A stretch of 64,000 nt of DNA from Streptomyces netropsis (lineage in GTDB: Bacteria; Actinomycetota; Actinomycetes; Streptomycetales; Streptomycetaceae), in NCBI RefSeq assembly GCF_014203545.1, contig NZ_JACHJG010000011.1, positions 1 to 64,000 on the forward strand, read 5' to 3'. A model generated the notes under the pieces. It saw nothing but the letters and a program-made list of their open reading frames with translations, did not search any database and was not told the DNA's origin. Position numbers and translations under genes: made by a program. This document shows positions 35,763 through 42,393 of this stretch, piece after piece. How positions within the stretch are numbered: position 1 is the stretch's first letter; each line of letters begins with the position of its first letter.

Positions 35763-36154
35763 CCGGGCGCCACAATGGACGCGAAGTTTTCGAGTACGCG
35801 CTGCTGCGCGTCGTGCCGCGCGTGGAGCGCGGTGAGCTGATCAACGCCGGGGTGGTCGTCTACTGCCAGGCGAAGTCGTTCGTCGCGGCCCGCGTCCACC
35901 TGGACGAGGCCCGGCTGCTGGCGCTCGACCCGACGGCCGACGTGGCGGGCGTGCGGGCGGCGCTGGGCGCCGTCGAGGGCGTCTGCTTCGGCGGGGAACG
36001 GGCCGGTCAGGCCGCCGGGGACGACCCCGGGCGGCGTTTTCGCTGGCTGATCGCGCCGCGCAGCACGATCGTCCAGCCCGGGCCGGTGCACACCGGGCTG
36101 ACCGCGGATCCCGAGCGGGAGTCCGAGCGGCTGCTGGACCTGCTCGTGCGGTGA
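35759..36154 (+). CDS. DUF3037 family protein
   Basis: A 131-residue protein matching DUF3037: FEYALLRVVPRVERGELINAGVVVY at the N-terminus, HLDEARLLALDP in the middle, and RFRWLIAPRSTIVQPGPVHTG at the end. No catalytic residues are obvious and no function is known. Its ATG overlaps the stop of the HipA-like kinase gene, so the two are co-translated and probably work together. It is followed by a strong promoter for fabG. Confidence 0.85.
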   Translation: MTGRHNGREVFEYALLRVVPRVERGELINAGVVVYCQAKSFVAARVHLDEARLLALDPTADVAGVRAALGAVEGVCFGGERAGQAAGDDPGRRFRWLIAPRSTIVQPGPVHTGLTADPERESERLLDLLVR

Positions 36155-36179
36155 GGGCGGGCGGGCTCCCGGGGGAGCG

Positions 36180-36208
36180 TTGACAGCGGGTGGCGGGGCT
36201 TCTAGCGT
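36180..36208 (+). promoter_or_regulatory. Vegetative promoter of the fabG-type SDR gene
   Basis: TTGACA (36180-36185), a 17-bp spacer and TAGCGT (36203-36208) give a consensus-grade sigma-70-type promoter. The imperfect palindrome TAAGC-GGTT-GCTCA (36226-36239) lies just past the expected transcription start and could bind a TetR-type repressor. The leader to the ATG is about 105 bases. Confidence 0.75.
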
Positions 36209-36320
36209 CTGTCTGCTGAAGCTACTAAGCGGTTGCTCACCCAAGGGCCGGCTCCGGGACCCGGGGCCGGATTCCTCGGCGAGCCGCCGTGCCCTGTCGT
36301 CCGAGGTGAGGAGAACCCGC

Positions 36321-37082
36321 ATGTCCACCACCGAGCAGCGCGTAGCCGTCGTCACGGGCGCGGCCCGTGGCATCGGCGCCGCGACCGCCGTACGCCTGGC
36401 CGCCGAGGGCCGCGCGGTCGCCGTTCTCGACCTCGACGAGGCGGCCTGCGCGGACACCGTGGAGAAGATCACGGCGGCCGGCGGCAAGGCCCTCGCCGTC
36501 GGCTGCGACGTCTCGGACGCGGCACAGGTGGACGCCGCCGTGACCCGTGTCGCCGCCGAGCTGGGCGCGCCGGTGATCCTCGTCAACAACGCCGGGGTGC
36601 TCCGCGACAACCTGCTGTTCAAGATGAGCGAGGACGACTGGGACACCGTCCTCGACGTGCATCTGCGCGGCGCGTTCCTGATGTCGCGGGCCTGCCAGAA
36701 GCACATGGTGGACGCCGGGTTCGGCCGGATCGTCAACCTCTCCAGCAGCTCGGCCCTCGGCAACCGCGGCCAGGCCAACTACGCCGCCGCCAAGGCCGGG
36801 ATGCAGGGCCTCACCAAGACCCTCGCCAAGGAGCTCGGCAAGTTCGGCATCACCGCCAACTCCGTCGCCCCCGGCTTCATCGCCACCGACATGACCGCGG
36901 CCACCGCGGCCCGCGTCGGGATGGGCTTCGAGGACTTCAAGACCGCCGCGGCCTCCCAGATCCCGGTGCAGCGCGTCGGGGAGCCCGCGGACATCGCCAA
37001 CGCCGTCGCCTTCTTCGCCGACGAGCAGGCGGGCTTCGTCTCCGGCCAGGTCCTGTACGTGGCCGGCGGACCGCTCAACTGA
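36321..37082 (+). CDS. fabG: 3-oxoacyl-ACP reductase-type SDR
   Basis: A 253-residue short-chain dehydrogenase. TGAARGIGAAT binds NADP(H). NNAG lies at about residue 90. The active site is the Ser in NLSSSSALG, with Tyr and Lys in YAAAKAG. The C-terminus (SGQVLYVAGGPLN) is typical of FabG-like enzymes. It may act in beta-oxidation or secondary lipid metabolism rather than core fatty acid synthesis, since no fab genes surround it. GGTGAGGAG precedes ATG 36321. A second SDR gene follows after 17 bases, so the two form an operon under the consensus promoter. Confidence 0.87.
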   Translation: MSTTEQRVAVVTGAARGIGAATAVRLAAEGRAVAVLDLDEAACADTVEKITAAGGKALAVGCDVSDAAQVDAAVTRVAAELGAPVILVNNAGVLRDNLLFKMSEDDWDTVLDVHLRGAFLMSRACQKHMVDAGFGRIVNLSSSSALGNRGQANYAAAKAGMQGLTKTLAKELGKFGITANSVAPGFIATDMTAATAARVGMGFEDFKTAAASQIPVQRVGEPADIANAVAFFADEQAGFVSGQVLYVAGGPLN

Positions 37083-37099
37083 CAGGGGTGCAGCACCAC

Positions 37100-37852
37100 A
37101 TGACCACACAGGACAGCGGAAAGGTCGCCCTCGTCACGGGCGCCAGCCGGGGCATCGGTTACGGCATCGCCGAGGCGCTCGTCGCCCGCGGCGACCGCGT
37201 CGTGATCACCGGCCGCAACGAGGAAGCGCTCAAGGAGGCCGTCGAGAGGCTCGGTGCCGACCGGGCGGTCGGCGTCGCGGGCAAGGCCCACGACGAGGCC
37301 CACCAGGCCGTCGCCGTCGAGCGCGCCATGGAGGCCTTCGGCCGCGTCGACTACCTGGTCAACAACGCCGGCACGAACCCGGTGTTCGGCCCCATCGCCG
37401 AGCTGGACCTCGCGGTCGCCCGCAAGGTCTTCGAGACCAATGTGATCTCGGCGCTCGGCTTCGCCCAGCAGACCTGGAAGGCGTGGCAGAAGGAGAACGG
37501 CGGGGCGATCGTCAACATCGCCTCCGTCGCCGGCCTCGGGGCGTCCCCGTTCGTCGGCGCGTACGGGATCAGCAAGGCCGCCATGGTCAACCTCACGCTG
37601 CAGCTCGCGCACGAGCTGGCGCCGGGGGTGCGGGTCAACGCCATCGCCCCCGCCGTGGTGAAGACCAAGTTCGCCGCCGCGCTCTACGAAGGGCGCGAGG
37701 AGGAGGCCGTGGCGTCCTACCCGCTCGGCCGGCTCGGTGTCCCGGAGGACATCGGCGGCGCGGCGGCGTTCCTGCTCTCCGACGCCGCCGGGTGGGTCAC
37801 CGGCCAGACGCTCGTCGTGGACGGCGGGCTCTTCCTCAACGCGGGGGTCTGA
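37100..37852 (+). CDS. SDR family oxidoreductase
   Basis: A 250-residue short-chain dehydrogenase with TGASRGIGYGI, NNAGTNP, the catalytic Ser in NIASVAGLG, and Tyr/Lys in YGISKAA. The segment AYGISKAAMVNLTLQLAHEL and the C-terminal WVTGQTLVVDGGL follow the FabG/glucose-dehydrogenase pattern. It is a paralogue of the upstream gene but clearly diverged. ATG 37100 is preferred; a GTG at 37088 in the same frame overlaps the purine tract AGGGG. The substrate is unknown. The pair may perform successive steps on the same acyl or alcohol compound. Confidence 0.86.
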   Translation: MTTQDSGKVALVTGASRGIGYGIAEALVARGDRVVITGRNEEALKEAVERLGADRAVGVAGKAHDEAHQAVAVERAMEAFGRVDYLVNNAGTNPVFGPIAELDLAVARKVFETNVISALGFAQQTWKAWQKENGGAIVNIASVAGLGASPFVGAYGISKAAMVNLTLQLAHELAPGVRVNAIAPAVVKTKFAAALYEGREEEAVASYPLGRLGVPEDIGGAAAFLLSDAAGWVTGQTLVVDGGLFLNAGV

Positions 37853-37914
37853 GACGGGCGGCCGCCCGGGTGCCCCACCGGGCCCCGGGCGGCCGAACGG
37901 CTCCGTGGCGGGCG

Positions 37915-37937
37915 TTGTCAGTGGTCGCCGGTAAGTT
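37915..37937 (+). promoter_or_regulatory. RecA-independent DNA-damage promoter motif of ung
   Basis: TTGTCAGTG (37915-37923), eight bases, TAAGTT (37932-37937) is an exact match to the actinobacterial RecA-NDp/PafBC motif TTGTCRGTG-N8-TANNNT. It lies about 40 bases before the GTG start of ung. Confidence 0.85.
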
Positions 37938-37975
37938 CTCCGATGAGAACAGAACGAACCCCGGAGGTTGTTGAC

Positions 37976-38662
37976 GTGACCTACACCGACATGCTGCCCG
38001 AGTCCTGGCGCGGAGTCCTCGGCGAGGAGCTGGAGAAGCCGTACTTCAAGGAGCTCGTCGACTTCGTCGAGGAGGAGCGGGCGGCCGGGCCGGTGTACCC
38101 GCCGCGCGAGGAGGTCTTCGCGGCCCTCGAGGCGACCCCCTACGACCAGGTGAAGGTCCTGATCCTCGGGCAGGACCCCTATCACGGCGCGGGGCAGGGC
38201 CACGGCCTGTGCTTCTCGGTCCGCCCCGGGGTGAAGACCCCGCCCTCGCTGCGCAACATCTACAAGGAGATGCACGAGGAGCTGGGCCACCCGGTGCCCG
38301 ACAACGGCTACCTCATGCCGTGGGCCCAGCAGGGCGTCCTGCTGCTCAACGCCGTGCTGACCGTCAGGGCCGGCGAGGCCAACTCCCACAAGGGCAAGGG
38401 CTGGGAGAAGTTCACGGACGCCGTCATCCGCGCCGTCGCCTCCCGGCCGGACCCGGCCGTCTTCGTGCTGTGGGGCAACTACGCCCAGAAGAAGCTGCCC
38501 TTGATCGACGAGGAGCGCCACGTCGTCGTCAAGGGTGCGCACCCCTCGCCCCTCTCGGCGCGGAAGTTCTTCGGCAGCCATCCCTTCACCCAGATCAACG
38601 AGGCGATCGCGGCCCAGGACCACCGACCGATCGACTGGCGGATCCCGAACCTCGGCGCCTGA
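37976..38662 (+). CDS. ung: Uracil-DNA glycosylase, family 1
   Basis: A 228-residue base-excision repair enzyme that removes uracil from DNA. The catalytic D67 lies in GQDPYH, and the second motif HPSPLS appears near residue 189. The whole length matches family 1 UDG. GTG 37976 has GGAGG at 37962-37966. An ATG at 37943 in the same frame coincides with the expected transcription start, so a leaderless longer form cannot be ruled out. The DNA-damage promoter motif links it to dinB 28 kb away. Confidence 0.93.
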   Translation: MTYTDMLPESWRGVLGEELEKPYFKELVDFVEEERAAGPVYPPREEVFAALEATPYDQVKVLILGQDPYHGAGQGHGLCFSVRPGVKTPPSLRNIYKEMHEELGHPVPDNGYLMPWAQQGVLLLNAVLTVRAGEANSHKGKGWEKFTDAVIRAVASRPDPAVFVLWGNYAQKKLPLIDEERHVVVKGAHPSPLSARKFFGSHPFTQINEAIAAQDHRPIDWRIPNLGA

Positions 38663-38683
38663 TCACCCCGGCCGGGGCGGCGG

Positions 38684-39370
38684 TCACCGCCCGTACACCT
38701 GGCGGCAGATCCGCGACGCGTCGTCGCCCTTCTGCCAGCGCCCGTACGATTCGCCCAGCCCGCACACGTTCGAACCGGAGCGGGGCGGGGCCTGCTGTGC
38801 GGGGCGCGACTCGGAGCGCTGCGGCGGCGGAGGCGCCTGCTCGGAGTGGTGCCGGGAGGGCGGGGCCTCGCCGGGCGGGGGCGCGGGCGCCGATTCCGGC
38901 TCCCGGTCCGGTGCCGAGCGGGTCGGGGGAGCGGCGCGCGGCGAGCGCGGATCAGGGTGGTCCGGGCCGTCCCACCGGTCCGGATCGGCCGCCCGCGACG
39001 AGGACGGCCGTGAGTCCGCCCGCGGGTCCGCGTCGTCCTCCGTGCGGGCCTCCGCCTCGGTGCTCCGGCCCGGCTCCCCGTCCTCGCCCCGATCCCGGCC
39101 CTCCCCGGTCGCCGACGGCGTCTTCGCCGTCGCCGCCGCGGACGGGGACCGTGAGCCGTCCGATCCCTCCGGGCCGCCCGGCCCCGTCATGCCCAGGGAT
39201 TCCCGGGCGGGGGCCGGTGACATCCTCGGTTCGGTGACGCGGGCGAAGCCGGAGCGGCCGTCGGACGCGGGGGAGGCGGCGTGGGGCGAGAGGGCGACGC
39301 AGCCGACGGCGGCCGACATCGCCACCGCCGCCAGAGCCGCCGCCGCGGGCATTCGATGCATTCGCCCCAC
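38684..39370 (-). CDS. Secreted disordered protein with conserved C-terminal motif
   Basis: A 228-residue protein. Residues 1-30 form a signal peptide (hydrophobic AAAALAAVAMSAAVGCVALS, with C24 a possible lipid-attachment site). Residues 40-200 are low-complexity Pro/Ser/Asp/Glu/Arg-rich and probably disordered. The last 30 residues hold a small conserved segment, SNVCGLGESYGRWQKG, followed by CRQVYG. I recognise the tail as a recurrent Streptomyces feature but know no function. The ATG could also be 39361. The GC-rich repeats make this region prone to spurious frames. Confidence 0.72.
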   Translation of the reverse strand: MGRMHRMPAAAALAAVAMSAAVGCVALSPHAASPASDGRSGFARVTEPRMSPAPARESLGMTGPGGPEGSDGSRSPSAAATAKTPSATGEGRDRGEDGEPGRSTEAEARTEDDADPRADSRPSSSRAADPDRWDGPDHPDPRSPRAAPPTRSAPDREPESAPAPPPGEAPPSRHHSEQAPPPPQRSESRPAQQAPPRSGSNVCGLGESYGRWQKGDDASRICRQVYGR

Positions 39371-39457
39371 CCTGCTGCCTGACGAGGCGAGTTGGGTATT
39401 CCCCGCACGGGTGACGCTCGACGACCCGTCGGCCGCGGGTGTTCCCCCGGGGCCGGG

Positions 39458-39556
39458 TCAGTAGCCGGCCGCGCCGTCGATCCGTTCGCGGACGAGGTCG
39501 GCGTGACCGTTGTGCCGCGCGTACTCCTCGATCATGTGGAGGTAGATCCAGCGTCC
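39458..39556 (-). pseudogene. C-terminal remnant of a DUF664/DinB-fold (mycothiol-dependent) gene
   Basis: On the minus strand a 32-codon frame reads WIYLHMIEEYARHNGHADL and then VRERIDGAAGY before a TGA at 39458-39460. This is the conserved C-terminus of Streptomyces DUF664/DinB-superfamily proteins. Upstream the frame is broken at once by an in-frame TGA (39557-39559), and no further homologous sequence is visible before the TetR gene. It is therefore a 5'-deleted relic. It has no relation to the DNA polymerase gene called dinB. Confidence 0.75.
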
Positions 39557-39586
39557 TCACCCGGGCCGGGCGCCCGATGCCACGGG

Positions 39587-40189
39587 TTATCGCCCGAGCA
39601 CGCCGCGCAGCAGCTCGCCGATCCTCTCGCGCAGTTCCTCCCGCCCCGGCACCTCCGCGTGGTAAGCCCCTGCCGCGCACGAGAACATCAGCCCCTCGCC
39701 CCACGCGAGCACGGACAGCGCATGCCGCTCCGGGGTGGCGGACCCGGCGGCGGCCATCAGGGCGATCAGCGGCTCGCGGAAGGCCCGGCCCTCCTCGTCG
39801 TAGATCTTCCGCAGCTCCGGCCGCCGGGTCGCCTCCAGCGCCAACTCGTACCGCGCCACGAGCAGTTCGCGGTGGTCGGTGAGCGTGCGGTGCAGCGCCA
39901 GGGCGAGCGCGTCGGCCAGCGTCTCCAGCCCGGCGGCGGGGCCCGGCAGCTCCTCCAGCGTCAGCGCCCGGGCCTCGCGTGCCGCGTGCCGCCGCAGCGC
40001 CAGTTCCAGCAGCGCCGCGCGGGTGCGGGCGTGGTTCGAGGTCGAGCCCGGCGGCAGTCCGGCCGCCTCGTCCACCGCGCGGTGCGTCAGCCCCCGCATG
40101 CCGCGCCCGGCGAGCAGGGCGATGGCGGTGTCGGCGATCAGTTCGGCACGGGAGACGCCCGAGGTACGGGCGCTGCGGTCGGCGGTCAT
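39587..40189 (-). CDS. TetR family transcriptional regulator
   Basis: A 200-residue repressor. The N-terminal helix-turn-helix spans about residues 14-60 (AELIADTAIALLAGRGMRGL, THRAVDEAAGLPPGSTSNH). A ligand-binding helical domain follows. The HTH stops short of the usual YYHF and reads TSNHART, a variant seen in some TetR subfamilies. It is divergent from an FAD monooxygenase gene, and three operator palindromes lie in the 90-bp gap. The arrangement resembles drug-inactivating monooxygenases controlled by a dedicated repressor. Confidence 0.88.
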   Translation of the reverse strand: MTADRSARTSGVSRAELIADTAIALLAGRGMRGLTHRAVDEAAGLPPGSTSNHARTRAALLELALRRHAAREARALTLEELPGPAAGLETLADALALALHRTLTDHRELLVARYELALEATRRPELRKIYDEEGRAFREPLIALMAAAGSATPERHALSVLAWGEGLMFSCAAGAYHAEVPGREELRERIGELLRGVLGR

Positions 40190-40209
40190 GGTGCCAACCT
40201 AGCCGTTCC

Positions 40210-40260
40210 ACTACGAACGTAGTAATCTCCCACTACAGTTGTAGTGACTACGGATGTAGT
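40210..40260. promoter_or_regulatory. Three tandem TetR operator palindromes
   Basis: ACTACGAACGTAGT (40210-40223), ACTACAGTTGTAGT (40232-40245) and ACTACGGATGTAGT (40247-40260) all fit ACTAC-N4-GTAGT. The middle one extends to CACTACA-GT-TGTAGTG. They fill the gap between the divergent TetR and FAD monooxygenase genes. Spacings are 22 and 15 bases centre to centre. Confidence 0.88.
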
Positions 40261-40279
40261 GACGAAACGGGGAGGAATC

Positions 40280-41470
40280 ATGCGGCAACCACGTGCCGTC
40301 GTCATCGGAGCCGGGATGGGCGGGCTCACCGCGGCGGTGGCCCTCCACCGTCAGGGCTGGCACGTCACCGTTCTCGAACGCGCGGCCACCCTCGAACCCG
40401 TGGGCGCGGGCATCTCCCTCGCCCCCAACAGCCAGCGCTCCCTCGACGTCATCGGCCTGGGCGACGACGTCCGGGCGCTGGCCGCCTGGCAGGGTGACGG
40501 CGGCCTGCGCGCGCCGGACGGCCGCTGGCTCTCGCGCACCAGCAGCGAGGCCGCGGCCCGCCGCTTCGGCGGACCCCTGGTCCTCCTCCACCGCGCCACC
40601 CTCGCCGACCTGCTCGCCGGTCACCTGCCGGACGGCACCGTCCGTACGGGCGGTGCCGCCACCCTCGCCGACCCCGGCGCCGCCGACCGGCCGGCCCGGG
40701 TCACCACCCCGGACGGCGACATCGAGGCGGACCTCGTCGTAGCCGCCGACGGCATCAACTCGGCGGCGCGCGCCGTGCTCTTCCCCACCCACCCCGGTCC
40801 CGTGTACTCCGGGTTCACCACCTGGCGCGTCGTCACCCCCGCCCCCGACCGGCCCTTCGCGGCGCACGAGACCTGGGGCCGCGCCCGGCTCTGGGGCACC
40901 CATCCGATGAAGGACGGCCGGACCTACGCCTACGCCGCGGCCGCGGCCCCCGCGGGCACGCGCGCCCCCGACGACGAGAAGGCCGAGCTGCTGCGCCGCT
41001 TCGGCGCCTGGCACCACCCGGTGCCCGACATCCTCGCGGCGGCCGCGCCCGGGCGGATCCTCCGCCACGACGTCCGTTTCATGGCCGAGCCGCTGCCCGC
41101 CTACCACCGCGGCCGCGTCGCCCTGCTCGGCGACGCGGCCCACGCGATGGCCCCCACCCTCGGCCAGGGCGGCAACCAGGCCATCGAGGACGCGATCGTC
41201 CTCGCCCACCACGTGACTCCCGGACCCGGGGACCTCTCACCCGCGCTCGCCGCCTACACCCGGGACCGGCTGCCCCGCACCATGGACGTCGTGCGCCGCT
41301 CGGCCCGGACCGCCCGGCTGTTCCTGCTCTCCGGCGCCCCCGCCGTCGCCCTGCGGGACACGGCTATCGCCGCCGTCAGCCGTTTCGGCCCCGGGCTCCT
41401 GCTGCGTGGCTTCGACGGCATCGCCGACTGGGAGCCACCCGTACGGACGTATGCTTCTCCAACGGGATGA
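40280..41470 (+). CDS. FAD-dependent monooxygenase (TetX/PHBH-like)
   Basis: A 396-residue flavoprotein hydroxylase. The Rossmann motif GAGMGGLTAA is at residues 9-18. The class A monooxygenase DG motif appears as VVAADGINSAAR. The FAD-ribityl motif GDAAHAMAPTLGQGGNQAIEDA lies near residue 285. The group includes 6-hydroxynicotinate- and tetracycline-hydroxylating enzymes. GGGGAGGAA before ATG 40280 gives strong translation. TetR control suggests induction by its substrate, perhaps an aromatic compound or antibiotic; this is inference. The stop overlaps an ATG in front of the next gene. Confidence 0.88.
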   Translation: MRQPRAVVIGAGMGGLTAAVALHRQGWHVTVLERAATLEPVGAGISLAPNSQRSLDVIGLGDDVRALAAWQGDGGLRAPDGRWLSRTSSEAAARRFGGPLVLLHRATLADLLAGHLPDGTVRTGGAATLADPGAADRPARVTTPDGDIEADLVVAADGINSAARAVLFPTHPGPVYSGFTTWRVVTPAPDRPFAAHETWGRARLWGTHPMKDGRTYAYAAAAAPAGTRAPDDEKAELLRRFGAWHHPVPDILAAAAPGRILRHDVRFMAEPLPAYHRGRVALLGDAAHAMAPTLGQGGNQAIEDAIVLAHHVTPGPGDLSPALAAYTRDRLPRTMDVVRRSARTARLFLLSGAPAVALRDTAIAAVSRFGPGLLLRGFDGIADWEPPVRTYASPTG

Positions 41471-41487
41471 CGCACCAGGGAGGCTCC

Positions 41488-42393
41488 GTGAAGGTCGGCT
41501 GCATCGGGCTCGGGGACATCGCACAGAAGGCCTATCTGCCGGTCCTGGCCGCCCAGCCGGGACTCGAACCCCACCTCCACACCCGCACCCCGGCCACCCT
41601 CCACCGGGTCGCCGACACCTATCGCGTCCCCGAGGGCCAGCGCCACACCGACCTCGACTCACTGATCGAGGCCGGGCTCGACGCGGCGTTCGTGCACGCG
41701 GCGACCGCCGCGCACCCCGAGATCGTCACCCGGCTCCTCGAAGCGGACGTGCCGGTCTACGTCGACAAGCCCCTCGCCTACGACCTCGCCGCGAGCGAGC
41801 GCCTGGTCCGCCTCGCCCAGGAGCGCGGAGTGAGCCTCATGGTCGGCTTCAACCGCCGCTTCGCACCCGGCTACGCGCAGTGTCAGGACCACCCGCGCGA
41901 GCTGATCCTGATGCAGAAGAACCGCGTCGGCCTCGCCGAGGACGCGCGCTCCCTGGTCTTCGACGACTTCATCCACGTCGTGGACACCCTGCGCTTCCTC
42001 GCACCCGGCACCATCGACCACGTCGACATCCGGGCGAGGGTGCGCGACGGCCTCACGCACCACGTCGTCCTCCAGCTCTCCGGCGACGGCTTCACCGCCA
42101 TCGGCACCATGAACCGGATGAGCGGGTCCACCGAGGAGATCCTCGAGGTCTCCGGCCAGGACACCAAGCGCCAGGTCCTCAACCTCGCCGAGGTGGTGGA
42201 CCACAAGGGGCAGCCGACCGTCCGCCGACGCGGCGACTGGGTGCCGGTCGCCCGTCAGCGCGGCATCGAGCAGGTCGCCCTCTACTTCCTCGACGCGGTC
42301 CGCGCGGGCAAGGTCCTGGACGCCGAGGACGCGCTGCGCACGCACGAACTGTGCGAGCGGATCGTCACCGCGGTGACCGAGCAGGCTTCCTGA
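41488..42393 (+). CDS. Gfo/Idh/MocA family oxidoreductase
   Basis: A 301-residue NAD(P)-dependent oxidoreductase. The Rossmann fold starts MKVGCIGLGDIAQKAYLPVL. The substrate-domain motif VYVDKPLAYD contains the conserved EKP-like lysine, here DKP. MVGFNRRFAPGY follows. Such enzymes oxidise sugars, inositols or related polyols. GTG 41488 has GGGAGG four bases before it; ATG 41467 overlaps the upstream stop (ATGA) and would add seven residues. The gene may be in the same transcript as the monooxygenase. Its 3' end overlaps the convergent lnt gene by 29 bases. Confidence 0.87.
   Translation: MKVGCIGLGDIAQKAYLPVLAAQPGLEPHLHTRTPATLHRVADTYRVPEGQRHTDLDSLIEAGLDAAFVHAATAAHPEIVTRLLEADVPVYVDKPLAYDLAASERLVRLAQERGVSLMVGFNRRFAPGYAQCQDHPRELILMQKNRVGLAEDARSLVFDDFIHVVDTLRFLAPGTIDHVDIRARVRDGLTHHVVLQLSGDGFTAIGTMNRMSGSTEEILEVSGQDTKRQVLNLAEVVDHKGQPTVRRRGDWVPVARQRGIEQVALYFLDAVRAGKVLDAEDALRTHELCERIVTAVTEQAS

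Noticed and set aside
38684..39556. Possible CRISPR or tandem repeat array in the GC-rich low-complexity region.
   Set aside because: The repeats are codon-level Pro/Ser/Arg runs of a disordered protein, without regular spacers.
39458..39556. Treating the DinB-like remnant as linked to the DNA polymerase dinB gene at 9061.
   Set aside because: The DinB/DUF664 four-helix fold and DNA polymerase IV share only a name.
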